A stretch of 64,000 nt of DNA. It comes from Hwanghaeella sp964350445 (lineage in GTDB: Bacteria; Pseudomonadota; Alphaproteobacteria; UBA8366; Aestuariispiraceae). The translations under genes and the position numbers were made by a program. Positions within the stretch are counted from its first letter, which is position 1; every line of letters starts with the position of its first letter. The stretch lies in contig CAYGKA010000008.1 of assembly GCA_964350445.1 (NCBI GenBank), forward strand, positions 1-64,000, written 5' to 3'. Of this stretch, positions 51,392 through 60,575 are shown piece after piece. The notes under the pieces are model-generated. The model searched no databases. It saw only the letters and a program-made list of their open reading frames with translations, and was not told the origin of the DNA.

Positions 51392-52319
51392 GGAAAACAA
51401 CTCCCAGCGCCGTAAAAAGCGGGTGGCCGTCCTCTTGGGCGGCTGGTCGGCTGAGCGCGAGGTTTCCTTGTCGTCCGGGTCCCCCTGCGCGGACGCATTG
51501 GAGGAAGCCGGATACGAGGTCAAACGCATCGACGTCACCCGCGATCTTAAAGCCTTGATCGATGCGCTGACGCCCCCGCCCGACGCCGTTTTCAACGCCC
51601 TGCATGGTCGCGGCGGCGAAGACGGGACGATTCAGGCAGTCCTCGACATACTCGGCATCCCCTATACGCATTCCAGCATGCGCAGCTCCGCCATCGCCAT
51701 GGACAAGCCGACCGCGATCGCGGCTTTCCGCGCCGCCGGTCTTCCCTGCCCGAAGGGCGTCGTCGTGCCCGAAGAGGAATTGGGGAAAGACGATCCCCTG
51801 CCCCGACCTTATGTCGTGAAACCCACGCATGAAGGCTCCAGCGTCGGCGTCTATATCGTCCAACCCGGCGATAACGGTCCCGACTTTTCCGGTTGGACCT
51901 ACGGCGACGCCTTGGTCGAGGAATATGTAGCCGGCCGCGAATTGACCGTGACGGTGATGGGCGACAAGGCGCTTTGCGTGACCGAGCTTCGCCCTCATGA
52001 AGGTTTCTACAACTACGAAGCCAAATACACTGACGGGAAGACCGTCCATATCTGCCCGGCGGATATCCCCGAAGACATCGCAGAACAGTGCAAGGACTAC
52101 GCCCTGCGCGCCCACAAGGCGCTCGGCTGCCGGGGGGTTACCCGATCCGATTTCCGTTGGGACGACAGTTCCCACAACGGTTCGCGTCTATTCCTACTGG
52201 AAGTGAATACCCAACCCGGCATGACGCCGTTGAGCCTGGTTCCGGAACAGGCCGCGCATATGGGCATTCCCTTCCCCGAATTGGTCAGCTGGATGGTGGA
52301 GGAGGCGCAATGCGACTGA
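51384..52319 (+). CDS. ddl: D-alanine--D-alanine ligase
   Basis: 311 aa ATP-grasp enzyme making D-Ala-D-Ala for MurF. The N-terminus has VAVLLGGWSAEREVSLSSG and NALHGRGGEDGTIQAVLD; the ATP-grasp part has PYVVKPTHEGSSVGVYIV and the metal-binding LLEVNTQPGMTPLSLVPEQ. It is the DdlB type found in dcw clusters. It overlaps murB by 8 bp and ftsQ by 10 bp. Confidence 0.96.
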   Translation: MSKENNSQRRKKRVAVLLGGWSAEREVSLSSGSPCADALEEAGYEVKRIDVTRDLKALIDALTPPPDAVFNALHGRGGEDGTIQAVLDILGIPYTHSSMRSSAIAMDKPTAIAAFRAAGLPCPKGVVVPEEELGKDDPLPRPYVVKPTHEGSSVGVYIVQPGDNGPDFSGWTYGDALVEEYVAGRELTVTVMGDKALCVTELRPHEGFYNYEAKYTDGKTVHICPADIPEDIAEQCKDYALRAHKALGCRGVTRSDFRWDDSSHNGSRLFLLEVNTQPGMTPLSLVPEQAAHMGIPFPELVSWMVEEAQCD

Positions 52320-53218
52320 GCCTTCCCTTCCTGAATAGAGACACGAAGAAAAAACCTGCCGTAAAGGGCACGGCAAAGAAGAACCGCATCGCCGCGGAAG
52401 GCCGCCGGGCGGCACGCCGCCGCGCCCGCGCGCGGTGGATGAAGCCTGCCTTGAAAATCGGGGCGCCCGTCGCGCTGGTCGGTGCGTTGTCGGCAGGCGG
52501 CATCGTTCTATGGGCGGACGGCACGATTCAGCGCGCTTACGACGATGCGGTTGCAACGGTAATGAAAACCAGCGCGGAGACCGGACTTGCCGTAAGGCAT
52601 GTCAGCGTTTCCGGCCGGCGCGAAACGAACAAGGACCGTTTGCTGCAAGCGGTCGGTGTAAAACTCGGTGACCCTATCCTGGCGGTGGATATCGACGACG
52701 TGCTGGAGCGGGTGAACTCCATCGGCTGGGTCGAGGATGCCGTGGTCGAACGCCGTCTTCCTGATCGTCTGCACATCCATATCAATGAACGGAAAGCCGC
52801 GGCGATCTGGCAAAAGGATCACGAATTCGTCCTGGTCGATATCGACGGCAAGGTCATCGGCACGGAAGGCATGGAACGCTATCGGCATTTGAAGGTGGTC
52901 GTCGGCGACGGCGCCCCGGAAAAGACAGCGGAACTAGTGGCGCTTCTGGGACGCGAGCCGATGTTGGACAGCCGCATTGTCGCCGCCGTTTGGGTCGCGG
53001 GACGGCGCTGGAACCTGCGCCTGGACAACGGCATCGACATTCGCCTGCCGGAGGAAGATCCCGGCGCGGCGCTGCAACGCCTGGGGCAGTTGGAGCGCGA
53101 TCACCGGTTGCTCGCCCGCGACATCGCCGCCATCGACCTGCGCCAGTCCGACAGACTGATCGTGCGGATGACCGAAGAAGCCGCGGAACGAAAACGTGCC
53201 CACAAGGATGAAACCTAG
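52310..53218 (+). CDS. ftsQ: Cell division protein FtsQ
   Basis: 302 aa bitopic protein. A strongly basic cytoplasmic N-terminus (GRRAARRRARARWMK) precedes one transmembrane helix at ~50-68 (GAPVALVGALSAGGIVLWA). The periplasmic POTRA domain starts VRHVSVSGRRETNKDRLLQA and the beta domain includes LPDRLHIHINERKAAAIWQ. FtsQ links early and late divisome proteins. GGAGG precedes ATG 52310, which overlaps the ddl stop by 10 bp. Confidence 0.93.
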   Translation: MRLSLPFLNRDTKKKPAVKGTAKKNRIAAEGRRAARRRARARWMKPALKIGAPVALVGALSAGGIVLWADGTIQRAYDDAVATVMKTSAETGLAVRHVSVSGRRETNKDRLLQAVGVKLGDPILAVDIDDVLERVNSIGWVEDAVVERRLPDRLHIHINERKAAAIWQKDHEFVLVDIDGKVIGTEGMERYRHLKVVVGDGAPEKTAELVALLGREPMLDSRIVAAVWVAGRRWNLRLDNGIDIRLPEEDPGAALQRLGQLERDHRLLARDIAAIDLRQSDRLIVRMTEEAAERKRAHKDET

Positions 53219-53281
53219 GAGCGACCGGAAACCTGAGATCCGAACCGCAACGACCGATAGATAGAGTGAACGAAACGAAGA

Positions 53282-54520
53282 ATGTCCAGTCCCCGTACCA
53301 TAGCCGCCCTTGACGTCGGATCCTTCAAGATCTGCTGCTTCATCGCCGAAGCACGCGGCGCCGGAAAGGTGCGCGTTACGGGCATGAGCCATCAGGCGAG
53401 CGCCGGCATCCGCCAAGGCATGGTGGTCGACATGGACGCCGCGCAGCAGGCGATTTCCTCTGCCGTACACAGTGCGGAGCAGATGGCCGGCTCGCAGGTT
53501 CACGAAGTGGTTGTCAGCCTGACCGGCGGTCATCCCCGCAGCCAGGTCCTTCGGCGGGAAATGACCATCGGCGGCGGTGCGATCAAGGATATGGATGTCC
53601 GCCGTCTGCTGCAGGATTGCCGTGGTTCGGCGACACTGACCGACAGCATGCTGATCCATGCCGTTCCGGTGGGCTATTCTATCGACGGCTCCCCATTGAC
53701 GCCGGATCCGCGCGGCATGCACGGGCAAACGCTCGGCGTCCGCATGACGGTGGTCAGCGCCGCCGAAAGTGCTGTCCGCAATCTGCTGACCTGCATCGCC
53801 CGCAGCCATCTGGAAGTCCGCGACTTGGTCGTTTCCCCTTATGCAGCCGGTCTGGCCGCGTTGGTTGAGGACGAACGCGACCTTGGCACCACCATCGTGG
53901 AAATGGGCGCGGGCACGACATCGCTGGCGGTGTTCTACGAAGGGGCGGCGATCCACACCGACGTCATTCCGATCGGCGGACGGCATGTAACCAACGATAT
54001 CAGCCAGGGTCTGCATACCCGTATCGACCATGCGGAGCGGTTGAAGACACTTTATGGAAACGCCATCCGGTCCTCGAACGAGGATCGCGAGATGATCGAT
54101 GTGGTGCAAATCGGCGAGGATCCCGATGCGACGCCGCAGCAAGTCCCGCGCAGCCACTTGAACGGCATCATCGCGCCGCGGATCGAAGAGACCATGGAAC
54201 TGGTGCGGCAGCGCCTCGACAAATCCGGCGTATCGGGATTGGCGGGTCAGCGCGTCGTCCTGACCGGCGGCGCGGCGCAACTGCCGGGCCTGCGGGAACT
54301 GGCGGGCCAGATCCTGGACAAACAAGTACGCATCGGCCGGCCCCTGCGCATTTCGGGACTGGCCGAGGCAACCGGCGGACCGGCATTCGCGACATGCGCC
54401 GGCCTGTTGATGTTCGCCGTCGATGACCGGGGAGAGGCAAGGTCCGCCCAAGCCCACAAACCCCCGGCCAACGGCACCTTGTTCGGAAGACTAGGAGGGT
54501 GGTTTCGTGAAAACTTCTAA
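53282..54520 (+). CDS. ftsA: Cell division protein FtsA
   Basis: 412 aa actin-like ATPase that tethers FtsZ to the membrane. The phosphate-1 loop is IAALDVGSFKICCFIAEA, the SHS2 domain spans about 80-165, the phosphate-2 region is TTIVEMGAGTTSLAVF and the adenosine motif VVLTGGAAQLPGLRELA. The C-terminal amphipathic helix ends LGGWFRENF, the membrane-binding tail. It starts 63 bp after ftsQ. The codons for that tail also carry AGGAGGG, which could serve a small frame described next. Confidence 0.95.
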   Translation: MSSPRTIAALDVGSFKICCFIAEARGAGKVRVTGMSHQASAGIRQGMVVDMDAAQQAISSAVHSAEQMAGSQVHEVVVSLTGGHPRSQVLRREMTIGGGAIKDMDVRRLLQDCRGSATLTDSMLIHAVPVGYSIDGSPLTPDPRGMHGQTLGVRMTVVSAAESAVRNLLTCIARSHLEVRDLVVSPYAAGLAALVEDERDLGTTIVEMGAGTTSLAVFYEGAAIHTDVIPIGGRHVTNDISQGLHTRIDHAERLKTLYGNAIRSSNEDREMIDVVQIGEDPDATPQQVPRSHLNGIIAPRIEETMELVRQRLDKSGVSGLAGQRVVLTGGAAQLPGLRELAGQILDKQVRIGRPLRISGLAEATGGPAFATCAGLLMFAVDDRGEARSAQAHKPPANGTLFGRLGGWFRENF

Positions 54521-54722
54521 CAGTTACTTCGCCACAACCGCGGGCGCGGCCGGTTTTTGCGGCTGTCCGGAGACCCACGGCGGGACAAGAAACGTGGAGC
54601 ACCACACTTCTCAACAAGAAAGCGGCAAGGCACCGGTGCAAGAGTGGAAGCCGCATCCGAAAAGTACCGCAAAACCCGATTTCTCGAGCTGGCCCGCGCT
54701 GCGGACCGGCACATCGGGATAA
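54507..54722 (+). CDS. Possible small protein between ftsA and ftsZ (71 codons)
   Basis: A GTG at 54507 overlapping the end of ftsA is preceded by AGGAGGG (54493-54499, 7-nt spacing), one of the best ribosome binding sites in the window. The frame runs 71 codons and stops 36 bp before ftsZ, thus filling an otherwise unexplained 238-bp gap in a cluster where genes mostly overlap. The peptide is polar, has two close Cys (GFCGCPE) and many His, Pro and Ser, and has no membrane segment. I recognise no family. The good binding site could be a by-product of the ftsA C-terminal codons, and codon preference is only intermediate. Confidence 0.4.
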   Translation: MKTSNSYFATTAGAAGFCGCPETHGGTRNVEHHTSQQESGKAPVQEWKPHPKSTAKPDFSSWPALRTGTSG

Positions 54723-54758
54723 CTGTCTGACCAAAACACGCACGTACGGAGGCGTACC

Positions 54759-56603
54759 ATGACCATTAAATTCACGCCCCCCGGACCTGATCCGGAAATG
54801 AAGCCGAGGATTGTTGTCGTCGGCGTCGGCGGTGCCGGGGGCAATGCCGTCAACAACATGATTTCCTCCAACCTGGAGGGGGTGGAGTTTGTCGTCGCCA
54901 ATACAGACGCACAAGCATTGACCCAATCCAGCGCGGAGCGGACCATCCAGCTCGGTTCCGGGATCACCAAAGGTTTGGGCGCAGGCGCACAGCCTGAAGT
55001 CGGCCGCGCCGCGGCTGAAGAAGCCCTGCCCGAGTTGATGGAGCATCTGGCCGGCGCCAACATGCTGTTCATCACCGCCGGCATGGGCGGCGGCACCGGC
55101 ACAGGCGCCGCGCCGGTCATCGCCGAGGCGGCCCGCGAACAGGGCATGCTGACGGTCGGCGTCATCACCAAGCCGTTCCATTTCGAAGGCCGGCACCGCA
55201 TGAAGCTTGCGGAGCAGGGCATCGAGGAACTGCAAGGCCTTGTCGATACGCTGATCATCATTCCGAACCAGAACCTTTTCCGTGTCGCGAATGAAAAAAC
55301 GACATTCGCCGATGCGTTCAAACTGGCCGATGACGTGCTGTATTCCGGCGTCCGCGGCGTCACCGATCTGATGGTGATGCCAGGCCTGATCAACCTCGAC
55401 TTCGCCGATATCCGTACGGTGATGAGCGAGATGGGCAAGGCCATGATGGGCACCGGCGAAGCCGAAGGCGAAGACCGCGCCCGTTTGGCCGCCGAAGCGG
55501 CAATTTCGAACCCGCTGCTGGAAGACGTGACGATGAAGGGCGCGCTCGGCGTTTTGATCAACATCACCGGCGGGCCGGACATGACGTTGTTCGAAGTCGA
55601 CGAAGCGGCGAACCGCATCCGCGAGGAAGTGGACGAAAACGCCAATATCATCTTCGGGTCCACCTTCGAGGAAGCGTTGGAAGGTAAAATGCGTGTTTCC
55701 GTCGTGGCGACAGGCATAGAAGCCGAAGCGCAGACGCAATCGCGCCCGGTGCCGTCCCGCTCGATCAGCCTGACGCGCCCGAAGCGCCCCGCGGTTCCAG
55801 CCGAACCGGAAGAGAAGGCTGAAGCCGAGGAAACGGCCCCTTTGGCCGCTGAGGAAACTGCCGCACCCATGGTGGGTGGTTTCGACGTGGACGCCATTGG
55901 CGAAGAAGGCCCGACCGAAACCATGGACGGGCAGCAAGGCCCCGGCGAAGCCACGGATTTGCAGGCCACCCGGCCCGACCTCGCCGCTATGGAATACCAG
56001 CCCGGCGGCGGCGTTCAGCCCATGCCGGCAATGGCCCAAACCACGGCGGTCGGCGAGTCCACGGAGTTGACGGACCATGAACCGGTTCAGGAGCCGCGAC
56101 TGTTCGACGAATTGGATGAGCCTGAAGAGCATGAACCGGAGGCCCCGGCCGCGCGTCCCGCACCGGAAGCCGCAGCACCTACGCCGCGACGGCCGGACGT
56201 AACCGCGCCCCGCGATGCTTTCATCCCGCCACCGCCGATCAAGGTGACGCGGGCAAAGGAAAGCCATGGCGATATGGGCGGAGATCCCTTCGCCGAAGCG
56301 GACCTGGCCAATGGCCGCAGCGACGCCCCCAAAAAGCGGACGAACCTGTTCCGCCGGGTAACGAACGTCCTGGGCACGAAGCCCAGCCGTTCCGAAGAGG
56401 AGGCTGCTTCTGTTGAGCAGCACCCTGCGACGCGCACGGCGGGCGAACCGATCCGCCGTCCAGCGGCACGGCCTGCTCAAGGTGCCGCGCCGGCGCAAAG
56501 CAGCCTCGACACCCAAGCGCCGGATGAGCGGATGGAACCTGCTTCGCCGGCCGATTCGGAACTGCTGGAAATCCCTGCATTCCTGCGCCGCCAGGCAAAC
56601 TAG
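54759..56603 (+). CDS. ftsZ: Cell division GTPase FtsZ
   Basis: 614 aa tubulin homologue forming the Z ring. The GTP-binding core has VVGVGGAGGNAVNNM and the tubulin signature GGGTGTG at residues 110-116, plus the synergy-loop region VTDLMVMPGLINLDFADI. From about residue 325 to 600 there is a long acidic, Pro/Ala/Glu-rich disordered linker, followed by the conserved C-terminal peptide LLEIPAFLRRQAN that binds FtsA and other partners. The linker makes it longer than many FtsZ proteins. An intrinsic terminator follows after about 40 bp. Confidence 0.97.
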   Translation: MTIKFTPPGPDPEMKPRIVVVGVGGAGGNAVNNMISSNLEGVEFVVANTDAQALTQSSAERTIQLGSGITKGLGAGAQPEVGRAAAEEALPELMEHLAGANMLFITAGMGGGTGTGAAPVIAEAAREQGMLTVGVITKPFHFEGRHRMKLAEQGIEELQGLVDTLIIIPNQNLFRVANEKTTFADAFKLADDVLYSGVRGVTDLMVMPGLINLDFADIRTVMSEMGKAMMGTGEAEGEDRARLAAEAAISNPLLEDVTMKGALGVLINITGGPDMTLFEVDEAANRIREEVDENANIIFGSTFEEALEGKMRVSVVATGIEAEAQTQSRPVPSRSISLTRPKRPAVPAEPEEKAEAEETAPLAAEETAAPMVGGFDVDAIGEEGPTETMDGQQGPGEATDLQATRPDLAAMEYQPGGGVQPMPAMAQTTAVGESTELTDHEPVQEPRLFDELDEPEEHEPEAPAARPAPEAAAPTPRRPDVTAPRDAFIPPPPIKVTRAKESHGDMGGDPFAEADLANGRSDAPKKRTNLFRRVTNVLGTKPSRSEEEAASVEQHPATRTAGEPIRRPAARPAQGAAPAQSSLDTQAPDERMEPASPADSELLEIPAFLRRQAN

Positions 56604-56642
56604 TAACCGCCTATATGCGTGTTTGAGTCAGACAAACCCCTG

Positions 56643-56690
56643 CCGGCATGATCTTCTTGAAACAAAGAACGATCATGCCGGTTTCTTTTT
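56643..56690 (+). terminator. Intrinsic terminator of the dcw cluster after ftsZ
   Basis: CCGGCATGATC (56643-56653) pairs perfectly with GATCATGCCGG (56671-56681), an 11-bp stem; the loop can extend it with TTCTT/AAGAA. TTTCTTTTT follows at 56682-56690. It separates ftsZ from lpxC. Confidence 0.92.
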
Positions 56691-56970
56691 GCTCTTTTCC
56701 AAGAAATTGATTCTTTATTAACTTGTTGAAGTTAATTGTTTTTTTGATGTGCTGACTTTCCCTTCTCTTATGGTGCCTGCGGGGAGATCCAAGTAACAAT
56801 TCGAAACAATGTTTGATTTGAGAGTGCATAGGTCAATTGGTACACAGAAGCTGAAAGAACTACACAATCCAAATTGTTTGGGTCAGTTCTTGGAAATTTA
56901 CTCGGGGAAACCTGATTTTAGTTCGTTTGTCTTGGAACTACTTTGAGAGATACTTCCAGTGCGGGGCGAT
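56691..56970 (+). other. AT-rich leader upstream of lpxC
   Basis: About 280 bp clearly AT-richer than its surroundings and without a convincing coding frame. It holds an inverted repeat ATTAACTT-GTTG-AAGTTAAT (56717-56736) followed within a few bases by seven T, and a second symmetric element with GAACT (56857-56861), CCAAA/TTTGG (56869-56881) and AGTTC (56885-56889). The lpxC promoter should lie here, but I cannot fix its hexamers. Confidence 0.55.
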
Positions 56971-57939
56971 ATGCTTGACGGAATTAGTGAGAATGTCGGT
57001 ACGGTCGGAAAGTCATCAGGGCATTCCGGTGTCGGCACGTCGTTCCAGCAAACGATCAAATCATCGATCTCCTGCCGGGGCGTAGGCCTTCATTCAGGTG
57101 CGCCGGTTTCGATGGTCCTGCATCCCGCACCGACCGGTCATGGCGTAATATTCCGCCGGACCGACCTGGAAGACGGCAGTAACGAAATTGCCGCACGCTA
57201 CGATGCGGTCACCAGCACCACACTGTGCAGCACGATCGCGAATGACGCGGGCGCCTCAGTCGCGACGATTGAGCATCTCATGTCCGCCATTGCCGGTTTG
57301 GGCGTCGATAACTTGCTGGTCGAATTGGACGGGCCCGAAGTCCCCGTGATGGATGGCAGCGCCGAGCCCTTCGCCTTCTTGCTGGAATGCGCCGGTGTTG
57401 TTGAACAAGACACGCCGCGCAAGGCTCTCCGCGTCTTGCGCGATGTGACGGTCAGCCACGGCGGCAGCACGGTCACTATTTCCCCGGCCGACGAATTCAT
57501 CGTCGAAATGGTCATCGACTTCAGTTCCGCGGCGATCGGCCGCCAAAATCTCGCGGTTCAGGTTTCGCCGGAATTGTTCCGCAGCGATATCGCCAAAGCC
57601 CGTACCTTCGGTTTCCTGCATGAAGTGGAAGCGATGCGGAAAGCCGGACTCGGCCGCGGCGGCAGCTTGGAAAACGCAGTCGTGATCGATGGCGACAAGG
57701 TCATGAACGACGAAGGTTTGCGGTATACGGACGAATTCGTCCGCCACAAGATCCTGGATTGCATTGGCGATCTGGCCCTGGCCGGATACCCGGTCCTCGG
57801 CCATGTGATCGCGGAAAAGGCGGGCCACGCCATCAACAACAAGCTGCTGCACGCGGTTTTCGCCGACCCGGCGAATTGGGAAATCATCGATGTCGACACA
57901 TTGCCGGTCGGCAACGCCTTCCTGACCGCGGCGGAGTAA
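56971..57939 (+). CDS. lpxC: UDP-3-O-acyl-N-acetylglucosamine deacetylase
   Basis: 322 aa zinc enzyme for the first committed step of lipid A synthesis. After ~28 polar residues the domain starts TIKSSISCRGVGLHSGAPV. Zinc and catalytic residues are in ATIEHLMSAIAGLGVDNL, the second-domain RTFGFLHEVEAM and KILDCIGDLALAG, with the late His in GHAINNKLLHAVF. ATG 56971 has GGGG close upstream; an in-frame GTG at 56959 adds four residues. It sits directly after the dcw cluster but behind a terminator and its own leader. Confidence 0.96.
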   Translation: MLDGISENVGTVGKSSGHSGVGTSFQQTIKSSISCRGVGLHSGAPVSMVLHPAPTGHGVIFRRTDLEDGSNEIAARYDAVTSTTLCSTIANDAGASVATIEHLMSAIAGLGVDNLLVELDGPEVPVMDGSAEPFAFLLECAGVVEQDTPRKALRVLRDVTVSHGGSTVTISPADEFIVEMVIDFSSAAIGRQNLAVQVSPELFRSDIAKARTFGFLHEVEAMRKAGLGRGGSLENAVVIDGDKVMNDEGLRYTDEFVRHKILDCIGDLALAGYPVLGHVIAEKAGHAINNKLLHAVFADPANWEIIDVDTLPVGNAFLTAAE

Positions 57940-58072
57940 ACCTCCCCTAATCCATCCGCTTGGATTCGGCCCCGTTTCCGCATATACCATTGGCCACGTA
58001 ACGCGTGCGCGCCCGTGACTATTGACGACAAGCCCGCGACCGTATCTATCTTTTCAGATGCAGATTTGCCGC

Positions 58073-58888
58073 ATGAAACTTTCCGCACGTATTGCCAAGA
58101 TCGCAGCCGCAGGCCTGTTGTCCTTGGGCATTTTGAGCGGCTGTTCGGACGACGATTCCATCCCGTATGTGGAGCGTCCGCCGGAAGAGCTATACAATAC
58201 GGCGCTGGATGCCTTGGCTGCGGAAGACTTTGAAGTCGCAACGCAAAATTTTGAGGAAGTCGACAGGCAGCATCCCTATTCGATCTGGGCGACCAAAGCG
58301 CAGCTGATGGCGGCTTACGTCTATTACCTGGATGACGAATACGACGAAGCCGTGATCGCGCTGGAGCGCTTCATCGACCTTCATCCCGGTAGTCCCGACG
58401 CGGCCTACGCCTACTATCTCCGTGCGATCAGCTACTACGAGCAAATCGTCGATGTCGGGCGCGACCAAAAGATCACGCGCCTCGCCCTCGATTCGCTGCA
58501 GGAAGTCGCCCGTCGTTTTCCCGGTACGGCCTATGCGCGCGACGCCGATTTGAAAATCGACCTGACGCTGGATCATCTGGCCGGCAAGGAAATGGAAATC
58601 GGGCGGTTTTATCAGAACAAGGGTGAACTTCTGGCCGCGATCAACCGCTACAAGGTGGTGATAGAACAGTTCCAGACCACGACCCATGTCCCGGAAGCGC
58701 TGCACAGGGTGGTCGAATGCTATCTCATGCTCGGCATCACAGACGAAGCGCAGACGACGGGCGCTGTTCTCGGCTACAACTATCCGGGCAGCGAATGGTA
58801 CGCGGACAGCTATTCTCTGTTGGAAGGGCGCGAACTCGCCCAGACCAACGAAGGCTGGTTTTCCTCCCTATGGTCCTGGGCATTCTGA
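58073..58888 (+). CDS. bamD: Outer-membrane assembly lipoprotein BamD
   Basis: 271 aa. The lipoprotein signal is MKLSARIAKIAAAGLLSLG followed by the lipobox LSGC. TPR-type repeats follow: PEELYNTALDALAAEDFEVA, then PYSIWATKAQLMAAYVYYLD and DEAVIALERFIDLHPGSPDA. BamD is the essential lipoprotein partner of BamA in inserting outer-membrane beta-barrels. ATG 58073 gives a compact signal peptide; an ATG at 58058 is possible. It follows lpxC by 134 bp and precedes recN by 16 bp. Confidence 0.94.
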   Translation: MKLSARIAKIAAAGLLSLGILSGCSDDDSIPYVERPPEELYNTALDALAAEDFEVATQNFEEVDRQHPYSIWATKAQLMAAYVYYLDDEYDEAVIALERFIDLHPGSPDAAYAYYLRAISYYEQIVDVGRDQKITRLALDSLQEVARRFPGTAYARDADLKIDLTLDHLAGKEMEIGRFYQNKGELLAAINRYKVVIEQFQTTTHVPEALHRVVECYLMLGITDEAQTTGAVLGYNYPGSEWYADSYSLLEGRELAQTNEGWFSSLWSWAF

Positions 58889-58904
58889 CCGCTCATCCGA
58901 ACCC

Positions 58905-60575
58905 ATGCTGACGGACCTCTCCATCCGTGACGTAGTGTTGATCGAACGACTGGATCTTTCGTTTTCCCGCGGGCTTGCCGTATTGACGGGGGAAACCGGC
59001 GCCGGAAAATCCATCCTGCTCGACGCCTTGGGCCTGGCGATCGGCGCCAGGGCGGAGGCGCGACTTGTGCGCCACGGCAGCCAGCAAGCGGTTGTCACCG
59101 CCGTTTTCGAAAATACCAACCCTGCCGCCTTGGCTCCCCTGTTCGAAGAGCATGGCATTGAACCGGCCGACCAGATCATCCTGCGCCGCATTTTGGGCGC
59201 CGATGGACGCAGCCGTGCTTATCTGAATGACGAGCCGGTCAGCGTCGGCCTGATGCGCCAGGTCGGCGCCACCCTTGTCGAAATCCAGGGACAGTTCGAC
59301 CAGCAGGGTTTGATGGACGGGGCATCCCACCGCGCGGTGCTGGACGACTACGCCAGTTTCGGCGGCGAGCCGCCCTGTGCCGCAGAATTCGGCGCTTGGC
59401 GCGATGCGGAAAAGGCCGTCGCCGCTGCGCGGGAGACGGCCCGCAAGAGCCGGGAGAACGAAGCTTTCCTGCGTTTCTCGCTTGAGGAGTTGGAAACGCT
59501 GGCGCCGGAAACAGGCGAAGAAGACACCCTGTCGGACGAGCGTGCGCTTCTGCGCAATGCCGAACAGATCATCGCTGCCGCCAATGCCGCCGACGATCTT
59601 CTGAACGGAACCGAAGGCGCGGATACCCAACTAAGGCACGCGGCAAGAGTATTGGAGGCCGTGGCGGAACAGGTCGGCGGACACCTCGTCGATGCGCTCT
59701 CGGCCATCGACAGGGCATCTATCGAATTACAGGAAGCATCGGGCGCCTTGGCCAGAGCGGTCGCCGGGATCGACGCGTCCGAAGGGCGTTTGGAAACGGT
59801 GGAAGAAAGACTGTTCAGCCTTAGGGAGACGGCCCGCAAGCATGGGATCGACCCCGACGGATTGCCCGTCCTGATGGGCCGTCTTCGTGACCAGCTGGCG
59901 ATGATCGACGGCGGCGACGAACGCTTGGCCGACCTGGAAAAAGCGGCTGCCGCCCGGAAACAGGACTTTGTCGATGCCGCAAAGGCCTTGTCTTCGAAAC
60001 GCCACGGAGCGGCGGACAAGCTCGACCAAGGGGTCAACGGCGAATTGCCGCCATTGAAACTTGAAAAGGCGGCTTTCAAGACGGAGATCGCCGATCTGCC
60101 GGAAGCGGATTGGGGCGCACACGGCATGGACCGGGTTCAATTTCTGGTCTCGACCAATCCCGGCACGCCGCCGGGACCGATCGGGAAGATCGCCTCGGGC
60201 GGCGAACTAAGCCGCTTCCTGCTGGCGCTGAAAGTGACGCTTGCCGAACGCGGCGGCGCCCCGACGATGATCTTTGACGAAGTCGACAGCGGCGTAGGCG
60301 GCGCGACAGCGGCAGCGGTCGGCGAGCGGTTGGGGCAGTTGGCAAAGTCGCGCCAAGTGCTGGTGGTGACGCATTCGCCCCAGGTGGCAGCGCTCGGCGG
60401 ATCCCATTGGCGCGTCGCCAAGGGCGACTCCGCCGGGGCAACGATCACTGCGGTCAGCGCCTTGGACGACGCGGAGCGGTTGGAGGAAATCGCCCGGATG
60501 CTGTCGGGTGCGAATGTGACGGAGGAAGCCCGCGCCGCCGCCCGCCGTCTTCTGCAGGGGAGTGACGCCGCATGA
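58905..60575 (+). CDS. recN: DNA repair protein RecN
   Basis: 556 aa SMC-like ATPase for double-strand break repair. Walker A TGETGAGKS is at residues ~28-36, the Q loop region VEIQGQFDQQGLMD follows, and the C-terminal half has the signature IASGGELSRFLLALK and Walker B PTMIFDEVDSGVGG. A long coiled coil separates the halves. ATG 58905 gives the canonical MLTDLSIRDVVLIE start. It overlaps ligA by 4 bp (ATGA). No SOS box is evident, since recN lies within an operon. Confidence 0.96.
   Translation: MLTDLSIRDVVLIERLDLSFSRGLAVLTGETGAGKSILLDALGLAIGARAEARLVRHGSQQAVVTAVFENTNPAALAPLFEEHGIEPADQIILRRILGADGRSRAYLNDEPVSVGLMRQVGATLVEIQGQFDQQGLMDGASHRAVLDDYASFGGEPPCAAEFGAWRDAEKAVAAARETARKSRENEAFLRFSLEELETLAPETGEEDTLSDERALLRNAEQIIAAANAADDLLNGTEGADTQLRHAARVLEAVAEQVGGHLVDALSAIDRASIELQEASGALARAVAGIDASEGRLETVEERLFSLRETARKHGIDPDGLPVLMGRLRDQLAMIDGGDERLADLEKAAAARKQDFVDAAKALSSKRHGAADKLDQGVNGELPPLKLEKAAFKTEIADLPEADWGAHGMDRVQFLVSTNPGTPPGPIGKIASGGELSRFLLALKVTLAERGGAPTMIFDEVDSGVGGATAAAVGERLGQLAKSRQVLVVTHSPQVAALGGSHWRVAKGDSAGATITAVSALDDAERLEEIARMLSGANVTEEARAAARRLLQGSDAA

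Noticed and set aside
52934..54457. 507-codon minus-strand frame opposite ftsQ/ftsA
   Set aside because: Antisense shadow of recognised division genes, without a ribosome binding site or recognisable domain.
54168..56516. 782-codon open frame on the minus strand opposite ftsZ
   Set aside because: It is the antisense shadow of ftsA/ftsZ in high-GC DNA; the peptide is Arg/Gly/His-rich with no domain.
56717..56736. TTAA...TTAA upstream of lpxC as a CtrA site
   Set aside because: The two TTAA halves are separated by 10 bases, not 7, and the element is better read as an inverted repeat.
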